From Ahrensia sp. R2A130 (GTDB taxonomy: Bacteria; Pseudomonadota; Alphaproteobacteria; Rhizobiales; Rhizobiaceae), in contig NZ_AEEB01000020.1 in NCBI RefSeq assembly GCF_000179775.1, positions 1-64,000 of the forward strand: 64,000 nt of DNA. Direction: 5' to 3'. The translations under genes were made by a program, and so were the position numbers. The notes below the pieces were generated by a model. It was given only the letters and a program-made list of their open reading frames with translations. It searched no databases and was not told the DNA's origin. Each line of letters begins with the position of its first letter. The first letter of the stretch is position 1. This document shows, one piece after another, positions 17,167 to 25,772 of this stretch.

Positions 17167-18366
17167 TTACGTTCCACGGGGTTTCGCCCGCGTCCGGCGC
17201 ACAGCGTTGATCTGCACCAGTTGAAGGCGACGGATACGGCGTGGGTCGGCCTCCAGCACACGCAGCTCGAACCCGGGAATACCGCGCACGACTTCGCCGC
17301 GTACGGGAACGTGGCCTGCGATGGCGAAGGCCAATCCGCCAAGCGTGTCCACATCATCGCCGCGTTCGCCGGGGATGAAATGATCGCCGATTTCCTCGAC
17401 CAGTTTTTCCAGTTCGATACGCGGATCGACCAACCACAGGCCATCGCCCTGCGATGTGATGAGATCATCATCATCATCATCGTGCTCGTCTTCGATTTCG
17501 CCGACGACTTCCTCGACCACATCTTCGAGCGACACCAGGCCGTCGGTCCCGCCATATTCATCGATCACCAGCGCCATCTGTGTGCGCGTGGCCTGCATAC
17601 GCGCCATGAGATCGGAGGCGAGCATCGACGGCGGCACGAACAGAACTTTCCGCATGATGTCCGTGTCGCGCAACGGGATGGACAGCGACACTTTGGTGAG
17701 GTCGATCGAACCCGATTCAATTTCTGCTGGTTTGGTTGCAGTCTTGCTTGCCGTTTTGGCCTTTGTCGCAACCTTTGCCGGTTTGTCGGTCTTCGCCTTT
17801 GTCGTTCGCTTTTTCTTAGGCGCCTGTGCGGTGGCGATGATGTGCGTCAGCAGGTCTTTCACCAGCACCATGCCGCGCGGATCGTCCAGCGTGTCGTCAT
17901 AAACCGGCATCCGGCTGTGGCCGTTATCCTGAAATTCCCGCAGCACTTCTTCCAGCGTGTCGTCGTGGGAAACCGCATGAATTTCGGCGCGGGGCACCAT
18001 CACGTCTTCGACGCGCTGCTCGCGGAAACGCAGGATATTTTGCAGCAGCGCGCGTTCTTCTGGCGAGAAGGCGTCGGAGCCTTCGCCACCAAGCGTCAGT
18101 GCCTCGTTGAGATCATCGCGAATTGTGCTGGGACCGCGCAAACGCAGCGTCGTCATCAAACGATCGAACCAGCCCAAACCGCCGGGCGCAGTGTTTTCCA
18201 GCAAGGCTGGCGAGCGGTTGGTGGGCAGCGGTTCGGCATCAGGGTCGATAGATGTAGGAGATACCGGACTGTCGGCGTCAGCTTCGGTAGCGCTTTCATT
18301 TTCAGAAACGCTGGCTGAAGCATCATCCGTGCGGTCGGCAGAAGCATCGTGTTTAAGGTCGTTCAT
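17167..18366 (-). CDS. CorC/HlyC-type CBS protein with Lys/Ala-rich insert
   Basis: A 399-residue cytosolic CorC-like protein (usual length about 300). An acidic low-complexity leader of about 60 residues precedes the CBS pair (RVEDVMVPRAEIHAV, then PVYDDTLDDPRGMVLVKDLLTHI). Between the two CBS halves lies a roughly 45-residue insert of Lys, Ala and Thr. The second half resumes at VLFVPPSMLASDLM and MALVIDEYGGTDGLVSLEDV. The C-terminal transporter-associated domain covers DGLWLVDPRIELEKL to the end. The DDDDD run comes from repeated GAT codons near 17460. Linked to Mg/Co efflux or haemolysin-type proteins in other bacteria. Next to ybeY as usual, but lnt does not follow. Confidence 0.9.
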   Translation of the reverse strand: MNDLKHDASADRTDDASASVSENESATEADADSPVSPTSIDPDAEPLPTNRSPALLENTAPGGLGWFDRLMTTLRLRGPSTIRDDLNEALTLGGEGSDAFSPEERALLQNILRFREQRVEDVMVPRAEIHAVSHDDTLEEVLREFQDNGHSRMPVYDDTLDDPRGMVLVKDLLTHIIATAQAPKKKRTTKAKTDKPAKVATKAKTASKTATKPAEIESGSIDLTKVSLSIPLRDTDIMRKVLFVPPSMLASDLMARMQATRTQMALVIDEYGGTDGLVSLEDVVEEVVGEIEDEHDDDDDDLITSQGDGLWLVDPRIELEKLVEEIGDHFIPGERGDDVDTLGGLAFAIAGHVPVRGEVVRGIPGFELRVLEADPRRIRRLQLVQINAVRRTRAKPRGT

Positions 18367-18422
18367 GGAGAAAGCTTAGCCTATCGCGGGTCGGCTGCAT
18401 ATGGAGATGGCAGGGCGGAAGT

Positions 18423-18941
18423 TCAACGCAAATCCGCGCCAAGTGGCTCGGTATCTGCATAGGGGTCGGCATAGGGGTCGGCATAGGGATCGGCCATGGA
18501 AAGATCGGCTAAGATCCGCCGTTCAAGGGCTTCCATCTCGTCCGCCTCTGTGTCGTTTTCATGGTCATGTCCGATAAGATGCAGCAGGCCGTGGACGATC
18601 ATGTGGGTGAGATGATTATCGAAGCTCTTGGCCTGTTCTTCGGCTTCCCGCGCAACGGTTTCCTGCGCGATGGCGATATCGCCCAAAAGGGGTGTGACGG
18701 GTCCGCCGCCTTCGTTGGCCGCAAAGGACAGCACGTTGGTGGGCTTGTCCTGACCGCGCCAATCGCGGTTCAACACGCGCACAGCTTCATCGTTCGTGAA
18801 CAGAAACGATGTTTCCGCATCCTCCGGCAGACCATCCACGATGTGGGGCGCAGCTGTAGCAAGCGTACGCTCGATCAACGTGGCGAGCGCAGCCTCATCG
18901 CCCCACTCGCCGCCCTCGATGGTCAGATCGAAGGCGATCAA
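18423..18941 (-). CDS. ybeY: Endoribonuclease YbeY
   Basis: A 172-residue zinc-dependent rRNA maturation and quality-control RNase. The metal motif H-x3-H-x5-H is in VHGLLHLIGHDH. GDIAIAQETV and NVLSFAAN are family motifs. Starts inside the end of phoH (4-bp overlap). The C-terminus is extended by a tandem DPYA repeat encoded by three copies of a 12-base unit. Confidence 0.95.
   Translation of the reverse strand: MIAFDLTIEGGEWGDEAALATLIERTLATAAPHIVDGLPEDAETSFLFTNDEAVRVLNRDWRGQDKPTNVLSFAANEGGGPVTPLLGDIAIAQETVAREAEEQAKSFDNHLTHMIVHGLLHLIGHDHENDTEADEMEALERRILADLSMADPYADPYADPYADTEPLGADLR
18457..18492 (-). repeat. Tandem 12-bp repeat in ybeY 3' end
   Basis: Three head-to-tail copies of GCATAGGGGTCG (the third with one change) lie in frame in the ybeY tail and encode repeated Asp-Pro-Tyr-Ala. 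Being a multiple of three, gain or loss of units would alter protein length without a frameshift. Confidence 0.9.
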
Positions 18942-20035
18942 GAGCGGTTCTGCGACAGGCGGCGGCCCTCTTCGTCGTAGGCTTTCACGATGCGACCAAC
19001 CAGCTTGTGGCGCACCACATCATCGCCGGTGAACGCCACCATAGAGATGCCTTTGACTGGCTTGAGAAGCCGCAGCGCTTCCACGAGACCCGACTCTTGA
19101 CCTCTGGGAAGATCGATCTGGCTGGGGTCGCCGGTGATGATCATTTTTGAACCTTCACCCAGACGGGTGAGAAACATTTTCATCTGCATGGTCGTCGTGT
19201 TCTGCGCTTCATCCAAAATGACAGCGGAATGCGCCAGTGTGCGACCGCGCATGAAGGCCAGCGGCGCGATTTCGATGACGCCGGACGTGATCGCCCGCTC
19301 CACCTTATCGCCGGGGATCATGTCGTAGAGCGCGTCGTAGAGGGGGCGCAGATAGGGATCGACTTTCTCCTTCATGTCGCCTGGCAGAAAACCGAGGCGT
19401 TCGCCTGCTTCGACAGCAGGGCGGGACAGGATGATGCGATCCACCGCGCCGCGTTCCAGCAGAGCGGCGGCATGGGCGACGGCAAGATAGGTCTTACCGG
19501 TACCGGCAGGGCCGGTGCCGAAGATCATTTCGGACCGCTCCATCGCGCGGATGTAATCGTCCTGCGTTCTCGTGCGGGCATGGAGCGTTTTGCGAACGGT
19601 CGAAATAGACGCCATGGACAATGGCTGCGCGGGAGCGGCCACTTCATCCTGCGCGGGGGCTGGAATGTCTTCCGCATCACGGGGCGGCAAATGCGGCGCT
19701 GCAGCATCGCGACCAACCTGACGGATCGCGCCTTCCATGTCGCCTGCCTCGACGGCCTCGCCCGCTTCGATGCGGTCGTAGAGCGCGTTCAGCACGATGC
19801 TGGCATGGGCCACATCTGTCGGGTCGCCGGTGAGCTGCACCGTGTTGCCCCGCGTGCTGGCTTCCAGCCGCAAGTCGCGTTCCAGCACGGCGACGTGCTG
19901 GTCGTATTGCCCGAAAAGGGCGCTGGCACTGGCGTTGTTTTCAAAGGTCAGCGTGACGGTTTCGCTGGCTTCCAGACGGTCGGCGTCGACGGCTGGTTCG
20001 GTGATGAAATCTGGCAGATTTTCGGTGTTGCTCAA
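18938..20035 (-). CDS. phoH: PhoH-family ATPase
   Basis: A 365-residue PhoH-like protein. The N-terminal 110 residues hold a KH-like region ([16 protein letters not shown]). The ATPase core from about residue 150 has Walker [14 protein letters not shown], Walker B VILDEAQN, and [16 protein letters not shown]. Standard partner of YbeY in RNA metabolism. Overlaps both ybeY (4 bp) and miaB (4 bp), so the three are translationally coupled. Confidence 0.94.
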   Translation of the reverse strand: MSNTENLPDFITEPAVDADRLEASETVTLTFENNASASALFGQYDQHVAVLERDLRLEASTRGNTVQLTGDPTDVAHASIVLNALYDRIEAGEAVEAGDMEGAIRQVGRDAAAPHLPPRDAEDIPAPAQDEVAAPAQPLSMASISTVRKTLHARTRTQDDYIRAMERSEMIFGTGPAGTGKTYLAVAHAAALLERGAVDRIILSRPAVEAGERLGFLPGDMKEKVDPYLRPLYDALYDMIPGDKVERAITSGVIEIAPLAFMRGRTLAHSAVILDEAQNTTTMQMKMFLTRLGEGSKMIITGDPSQIDLPRGQESGLVEALRLLKPVKGISMVAFTGDDVVRHKLVGRIVKAYDEEGRRLSQNRS

Positions 20036-21474
20036 AGCGTGGCGGTTTCCATGTTTTGGGAGGTTGAGTTGTGGGATGCGGGTGGAGCAAGCTGCGCGCC
20101 TGCCCCCATGAGAGAATTGGCCTGCGCGGCGATAACGTCAACGGACACGATGTCGCCGATGGCACCCAAGGTGCGCGGCATGACGACGGATTGAAGCCAA
20201 GGCGAGCGTCCGATCCACTGGTCTTCCGTGCGCCCGGGCTTTTCGATCAGCACGTCGATGGTCTTGCCGATGCAGGCGGCGTTGAACGCTTTCTGCTGGT
20301 CGGACAGCAACGCCTGCAGGCGCGCAAGACGTTCGGTCTTCACCGCCTCGTCCACCTGATCGGTCATTTCCGCGCCGGGGGTGCCGGGGCGCATGGAATA
20401 TTTGAACGAGTAGCAAGCGGCGTAATTCGTCTGCCGGACGATTTCCATCGTCGCTTCGAAATCGTCGTCCGTCTCGCCGGGGAAGCCGACGATCATGTCA
20501 CCGGAGATCGCGATGTCGGGGCGTGCTTCGCGCACGCGGTTGATGATCGACAGGTAATCTGCGCTGGTGTGGCCACGGTTCATGGATTTGAGAATTTTGT
20601 CCGATCCGGCCTGCACCGGCAGATGCAGATAGGGCATCAGACAATCGAGATCACGGTGGGCCTCGATCAGATCGTCCGCCATGTCACGCGGGTGGGACGT
20701 GACGTAGCGCAGTCGCGCGATGCCGGGCAGGGCGGCGAGATGGTGCAAAAGATGGCCGAGACCCAACTCGCGGCCTGTGCCATCGACGCCGTGCCAAGCG
20801 TTGACGTTCTGCCCCAGCAGCGTGATTTCACGCACGCCGGCGTCGATCAGGGCGCGGGCTTCATCGAGAATTTGCGCCAGCGGTCGGGAGACTTCGGCAC
20901 CGCGCGTGTAAGGCACCACGCAGAAGGTGCAGAATTTATCACAGCCTTCCTGAACCGTCAGAAAGGCAGTCACGCCCCGCGCCTGAACCTGTCGTTTCTT
21001 CGGCAGTGCGAGGTGCTCGAATTTGTCCTCCACCGCATATTCGGTGTCGACCTGCGGGCCGGATTTTGAACGGGTCACGATTTCCGGCAGGCGGTGATAC
21101 GTTTGCGGTCCGACCACCAGATCGACCGCGCGTTCACGGCGGATGATTTCCTGCCCCTCGGCCTGCGCCACGCAACCAGTCACACCGATGGTCAGCGGAC
21201 GGTCCGTGCCTGCGCGCGTTTCCTTCAACTGGCGGATGCGACCGAGATTGGAATAGACCTTCTCCGCCGCCTTCTCACGAATGTGGCAGGTGTTCAGCAG
21301 CACCAGATCGGCGTCTTCCATCGTGGTGGTTGGCGCATAGCCATCGGCTTCCAGCGCGTCGCTCATGCGCGTGGAATCATAGACATTCATCTGGCAGCCC
21401 CAGGTCTTGATGAAGACCTTTTTGGTAGGTGCTTGGGGCTCTGGTTTTTTGGTATCGTTTTGCATTCCGCTCAC
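20032..21474 (-). CDS. miaB: tRNA-2-methylthio-N6-dimethylallyladenosine synthase
   Basis: A 480-residue radical-SAM methylthiotransferase that adds the 2-methylthio group to i6A37 in tRNAs. N-terminal domain: [23 protein letters not shown] and GCVAQAEG, with the three cluster cysteines. Radical SAM motif [16 protein letters not shown]-terminal TRAM domain near [19 protein letters not shown]. Full length. Starts 32 bases after plsC and overlaps phoH by 4 bp. Confidence 0.96.
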   Translation of the reverse strand: MSGMQNDTKKPEPQAPTKKVFIKTWGCQMNVYDSTRMSDALEADGYAPTTTMEDADLVLLNTCHIREKAAEKVYSNLGRIRQLKETRAGTDRPLTIGVTGCVAQAEGQEIIRRERAVDLVVGPQTYHRLPEIVTRSKSGPQVDTEYAVEDKFEHLALPKKRQVQARGVTAFLTVQEGCDKFCTFCVVPYTRGAEVSRPLAQILDEARALIDAGVREITLLGQNVNAWHGVDGTGRELGLGHLLHHLAALPGIARLRYVTSHPRDMADDLIEAHRDLDCLMPYLHLPVQAGSDKILKSMNRGHTSADYLSIINRVREARPDIAISGDMIVGFPGETDDDFEATMEIVRQTNYAACYSFKYSMRPGTPGAEMTDQVDEAVKTERLARLQALLSDQQKAFNAACIGKTIDVLIEKPGRTEDQWIGRSPWLQSVVMPRTLGAIGDIVSVDVIAAQANSLMGAGAQLAPPASHNSTSQNMETATL

Positions 21475-21506
21475 ATAGGCCGATTCAGGCGCAACGCAAA
21501 GACTTG

Positions 21507-22298
21507 TCAGCCCCGTGAAGGGTCCAGCATCGCTTCGATCGCCTCGCGTGTCGTGGCGGCCACTCTTTTGCGGTGGGTGGAGGCGTCGAACACCACCGGC
21601 TCGCCCAGTTTCACATGAACATCCAATGCGCCGACCCGCACCAACGGCAATATGCTTTCGCCGATGCCGATTTCACCGGGCCACGAAACGTGGGGGCGTT
21701 CGGCGCGGGTGAGCGGGAGGCCGTGCAGATGGGTGTAGTGGATCGCCACCGGCTGCACCGTCGCGTGATCGACTTCGGATTCCTTCAGCGCAAGTTTGGC
21801 GGCCTCGAACAGTGAGGTCTTGAACGGCTCGATGCGGTTGTGGTCGGTCGTCGTGCCTTCCGGAAACAGCACCATCACCTCGTTCAGCACCATACGCTCG
21901 GCGATATCACCGGCCTGAATGGCAGAACCGCGACGGTCGCCACGTTCAACGAAAACGGTTCGTTGCAACTGCGCGAGCTGTCCGAAAACGGGCCACGATT
22001 TCATATCGGATTTCGCCACGAAACTCAGCGGTGCAATCGACCCCAGCACAACGATATCGAGCCAACTCACATGGTTGGAGACCAGCAGCAGCGGTCGGTC
22101 TTTCGGCATCTTGTTGGAGACGTGGCAGCGCACGCCGAACAGGAACAGCAGCCCCTTGTGAAACAGCACGGGCATGCGCCCGGCGGGAAAGCGCAGGCCG
22201 AATTTCAACAACAGCAGTGCCACCAGATGAAACGGCAACAGAAGCAACAGCCATATCACGGCAAGTGTCAGAGCAAGAACGAGCCGCAGTTGCGCCAT
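21507..22298 (-). CDS. plsC: 1-acyl-sn-glycerol-3-phosphate acyltransferase
   Basis: A 263-residue membrane acyltransferase making phosphatidic acid. The N-terminal hydrophobic helix ([20 protein letters not shown]) is followed by the HX4D motif in [12 protein letters not shown], then FVERGDRRG and FPEGTTTD. Its ATG shares one base with the fur stop codon (TGATG-like), so it is coupled to the regulator. Could act on lyso-ornithine lipids instead, as some rhizobial PlsC-like proteins (OlsA) do. Confidence 0.9.
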   Translation of the reverse strand: MAQLRLVLALTLAVIWLLLLLPFHLVALLLLKFGLRFPAGRMPVLFHKGLLFLFGVRCHVSNKMPKDRPLLLVSNHVSWLDIVVLGSIAPLSFVAKSDMKSWPVFGQLAQLQRTVFVERGDRRGSAIQAGDIAERMVLNEVMVLFPEGTTTDHNRIEPFKTSLFEAAKLALKESEVDHATVQPVAIHYTHLHGLPLTRAERPHVSWPGEIGIGESILPLVRVGALDVHVKLGEPVVFDASTHRKRVAATTREAIEAMLDPSRG

Positions 22299-22717
22299 CA
22301 GTCCTTTGCGTCCTCATCATTAAGCGGCACCGCATAGAGTTCCAGCCTGTGGTCCACCAGCTTGTAACCAAGGTCTCGTGCGATGGCCTCTTGCAGCGCT
22401 TCGATTTTTTCGTTGCGAAACTCGATGACGCGGCCAGTGCGGGTGTCGATCAGGTGGTCGTGGTGGGCTTCCGGTGCCGGTTCGTAACGGGCGCGGCCAT
22501 CTCGGAAATCGTGGCGTTCGATGATGCCCGCATCTTCGAACAAGGCAACGGTGCGATAGACCGTCGAGATGGAAATGCCTGCGTCGATTGCCGTTGCGCG
22601 GCGGAACAATTCTTCGGTGTCGGGGTGATCCACAGCTGCTTCCAGCACATCGGCAATGATACGCCGTTGCTCGGTCATGCGCATACCTTTGTCGATGCAA
22701 AGCTGGCGAAGGGACAT
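22298..22717 (-). CDS. Fur/Mur-type metal regulator
   Basis: A 139-residue Fur-superfamily repressor. The winged HTH includes MTEQRRIIADVLEAAVDHPD and ISISTVYRTVALFEDAGII. The metal site HHDHLIDTRTGRVIEF keeps the HHDH but the usual structural CxxC pair is replaced, as in alphaproteobacterial Fur/Mur proteins, where the regulator often answers to manganese. First gene of a run of seven on the minus strand. Its upstream region carries a copy of the hairpin repeat. Whether it senses Fe or Mn cannot be told. Confidence 0.92.
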   Translation of the reverse strand: MSLRQLCIDKGMRMTEQRRIIADVLEAAVDHPDTEELFRRATAIDAGISISTVYRTVALFEDAGIIERHDFRDGRARYEPAPEAHHDHLIDTRTGRVIEFRNEKIEALQEAIARDLGYKLVDHRLELYAVPLNDEDAKD

Positions 22718-22742
22718 AAGGTTATTTTCCGTTTGAGCAAAA

Positions 22743-22821
22743 GGCGATCAAATGATCGCTCGGTGCTTGTGCACCGCACCCGCGTAGCGAAGGCCGATAG
22801 GCCGACAGCGTGAGCGCAAAC
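22743..22821 (+). repeat. Hairpin-array intergenic repeat, copy 3
   Basis: Copy with all three arms paired: GCGATC-AAAT-GATCGC, then GGTGC-TTGT-GCACC, spacer ACCCGCGTAGCGA, GGCC-GATA-GGCC, and the tail CAGCGTGAGCGCAAA. It fills most of the divergent space between the fur-like gene and glnD, where the promoters of both should be. Confidence 0.85.
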
Positions 22822-22933
22822 ACTGAATCCGTTTCCATCGAAGATGGAAGCGGTCTAGCTGGTTTTGTCCGGCAGTAAAACAGCGCAGCCTTTGCCACTT
22901 TCCACAATCGCCTGCCTTGCCTACAAGCGGGCC

Positions 22934-25768
22934 ATGGCCACCCCCGATCTCCAAATGGCCCGCATCGTCGATGCGGATGCCTTGCGCGAAGCCCTGTCGC
23001 TGCTGACGGTCGATCAGCACGGTGATGGTTCTTCCACCGATATCCGCAATCAGGCACTCGTCTTGTTCAAGGCGGCATCACGTTCCGGACGGGCCGAAGT
23101 CGAGCGCATGTTGCTGGAAGACGGGTCAGGGCAGGCGGCAGCCGAACGCATCAGCGGGCTGGAAGACGAGATCATCCGCGTGCTCTACGATTTCGCGATC
23201 ACCCATGTGTTCCGCACCGCGAACCTGTCGTCGGGCGAGCGCATGGCGGTGGTCGCGGTGGGCGGTTACGGGCGCGCTTTGCTTGCGCCGGGTTCGGACC
23301 TAGATCTGCTGTTTCTGCTCGACTACAAGCAGACGGCATTGGGCGAACAGATCGTCGAATACATGCTCTATATGCTGTGGGATATCGGCTACAAAGTCGG
23401 CCATTCGACCCGCAGCATCGACCAGTGCATCGCGCTTTCGCGGGATGACATGACCATCCGCACGTCTGTGCTGGAGGCCCGTTACCTATGGGGTGAACGC
23501 AGTCTATTTGATGAACTGCGGGAACGCTTCGACCGCGATATTGTCGAAAAAACCAAACCGGAATTCATCGCGGCAAAGCTTGTCGAGCGTGACGCACGCC
23601 ATAACAAATCAGGTTCGTCACGCTACCGTGTCGAACCGAATGTGAAAGAAGGCAAGGGCGGCCTGCGCGACCTGCACACGCTGTTCTGGATTGCGAAATA
23701 TCACTATGGCGTACGCTCCAAGGCAGAACTTGCCGGCAAGGATGTTTTTACAAAATCCGAGTTTCGGAAGTTCGAGAAAGCTCAGAGTTTCCTGTGGGCC
23801 GTTCGCATCCATCTGCATTATCTGACGGGCCGCGCAGAAGAGCGACTTTCCTTTGATCTCCAGCCGCAGCTTGCCGAGCGTTTGGGTTACGAAGAGCGGC
23901 CAGGACAATCTGCGGTCGAACGCTTCATGAAGCACTATTTCCTCATGGCAAAAGATGTGGGCGATCTCACCCGCATCGTCTGCTCAAAATTGGAAGAAGA
24001 GCAAGCCAAGCAGGCCAGTGGTATCACAGGCATGTGGGAAAGTTTCCGCCGCCGCCCAAAAACACTGTCCGGCGAAGATGATTTCGAAATTTCCAACAAC
24101 CGCATTCGTCCTTGCGGTTCGGGGATTTTCGAAAACGATCCCGTGCAGCTCATTCGCATGTTCCAACTGGCGGAAGAAAACGAATTACTGTTCCATCCGG
24201 ACGCGATGCAATGGGCTTCTCGCGGTCGCAAACTGATCGACAAGATCGTGCGCGAAGACCCCCGCGCCAACGAGGCGTTCATCGCTTTGCTCACGTCGCC
24301 CGTCTGGCCGGAACGCACGTTGCGAAAAATGAACGAGACGGGCGTGTTGGGCCGCTTCATCCCCGCATTCGGCAAGATAGTCGCGATGATGCAGTTCAAC
24401 ATGTACCACCACTACACGGTGGACGAACATCTGATACGGACCATCGGCGTGTTGACGCAGATCGAAAAGGGCGAGGCGGAAGACAAGCACCCGCTGGCCA
24501 ACGAGATCATGGCCGAGATGGTGGGCGATGAAAGCACCCGCAAGGTGCTGTACGTCACTGCATTGCTGCACGATATCGCCAAGGGCAGGCCGGAAGACCA
24601 TTCGATTGCCGGTGCAAAAGTTGCCCGCAAATTGTGCCCGCGTCTGGGCCTCGACAAACACGAGACGGAGCGTGTGGCCTGGCTGATCGAGCATCATCTC
24701 TTGATGTCCGACACCGCCCAGTCGCGCGATCTGAACGATGCCAAAACCATCTCGGATTTTGCAGCCACCATGCAGTCGCTGGAACGCATGAAGCAGCTTC
24801 TGGTGCTCACCGTTTGCGATATCCGCGCCGTCGGCCCGGGCGTGTGGAACGGCTGGAAGGGCCAGCTTCTACGGACGTTGTATTACGAAGCAGAACCGCA
24901 TCTCACCGGCGGTTTCACCCGCACTCCACGCCGCCAGCGCGTGGCCGCCATGCGTGAAGAGTTGCGCGAAGCCTTGCTGGCCGAAGATGGAACGGACGCT
25001 GCCCATATCGCCGACCTGCACTACGACAATTACCTGTTGTCTGTGGAACTTCCCGACCAAATCCGCCACGCGAAATTTATTGCGGAAACGGATGCAGCGA
25101 GCATCCCGGTGGCCACCCACATCGCCACGCGCAATTTCGAGGCGATCACTGAAATCACCCTCGTCGCACCGGACCACCCACGCTTGTTGTCCACGATCAC
25201 TGGCGTTTGCGCGGCGTCGGGTGCGAACATCGAAGACGCTGAAATTTACACCATGAAGGATGGCCGCGCTTTGGATTCAATCTTCGTCGGGCGTCTCTAT
25301 GACGACCCAGATGATGAAAAGCGCCGCGCGAGAAACATCGCCGACACCATCGAAAAAGTGCTGCGTGGCGAAAAGCGATTGTCGGAACTGGAATCGCAAG
25401 CCGGAAAACCCGCGCGCCGCCAGCAGGCCTTCACCATCACGCCGAAAGTGACCATCGACAACGCGGCGTCGAACAAGTTTACCGTCATCGAATTGGAAGC
25501 GCTGGACCGCTCCGGCGTGCTGTCGCGCATTACCGACACGCTGGCCGATTTGTCGCTAGACATCGCCTCAGCCCACATCGCCACTTACGGCGAGAAATTC
25601 GTCGACACCTTCTATGTTACCGATCTCGTAGGCTCGAAAATTTTGAATGAGGAACGTCTGGATATAGCGCGGGCGACCCTGCTGGAGGTTCTGGAAAACA
25701 ATGCCCACGCAAAGCCGAAACGCCCGCCGACGGTGAGTAAGCCGCGCAAGAAAAAAGTGGCGGTGTAA
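22934..25768 (+). CDS. glnD: Bifunctional uridylyltransferase/uridylyl-removing enzyme
   Basis: GlnD, the glutamine sensor that uridylylates and deuridylylates PII proteins. About 944 residues from ATG 22934 (a TTG at 22865 would add 23 residues). The nucleotidyltransferase domain has GGYGRALLAPGSDLDLLFLL with the metal Asp pair. The GlnE/GlnD helical linker comes next. The HD domain has LLHDIAKGRPEDHS and HHLLMSDTAQSRD. Two C-terminal ACT domains include LVAPDHPRLLSTITGVCA and ALDRSGVLSRITDTLADL. The last 15 residues are Lys/Pro-rich. murJ follows 4 bases later. Divergent from the fur-like gene. Confidence 0.95.
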   Translation: MATPDLQMARIVDADALREALSLLTVDQHGDGSSTDIRNQALVLFKAASRSGRAEVERMLLEDGSGQAAAERISGLEDEIIRVLYDFAITHVFRTANLSSGERMAVVAVGGYGRALLAPGSDLDLLFLLDYKQTALGEQIVEYMLYMLWDIGYKVGHSTRSIDQCIALSRDDMTIRTSVLEARYLWGERSLFDELRERFDRDIVEKTKPEFIAAKLVERDARHNKSGSSRYRVEPNVKEGKGGLRDLHTLFWIAKYHYGVRSKAELAGKDVFTKSEFRKFEKAQSFLWAVRIHLHYLTGRAEERLSFDLQPQLAERLGYEERPGQSAVERFMKHYFLMAKDVGDLTRIVCSKLEEEQAKQASGITGMWESFRRRPKTLSGEDDFEISNNRIRPCGSGIFENDPVQLIRMFQLAEENELLFHPDAMQWASRGRKLIDKIVREDPRANEAFIALLTSPVWPERTLRKMNETGVLGRFIPAFGKIVAMMQFNMYHHYTVDEHLIRTIGVLTQIEKGEAEDKHPLANEIMAEMVGDESTRKVLYVTALLHDIAKGRPEDHSIAGAKVARKLCPRLGLDKHETERVAWLIEHHLLMSDTAQSRDLNDAKTISDFAATMQSLERMKQLLVLTVCDIRAVGPGVWNGWKGQLLRTLYYEAEPHLTGGFTRTPRRQRVAAMREELREALLAEDGTDAAHIADLHYDNYLLSVELPDQIRHAKFIAETDAASIPVATHIATRNFEAITEITLVAPDHPRLLSTITGVCAASGANIEDAEIYTMKDGRALDSIFVGRLYDDPDDEKRRARNIADTIEKVLRGEKRLSELESQAGKPARRQQAFTITPKVTIDNAASNKFTVIELEALDRSGVLSRITDTLADLSLDIASAHIATYGEKFVDTFYVTDLVGSKILNEERLDIARATLLEVLENNAHAKPKRPPTVSKPRKKKVAV

Positions 25769-25772
25769 CGAT

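Noticed and set aside
17456..17480. ATCATC simple repeat, possible CRISPR-like or microsatellite
   Set aside because: It is a run of Asp codons in the CorC-like gene; no spacers.
17152..18318. Open frame of 388 codons on the plus strand
   Set aside because: Antisense to the CorC-like gene.
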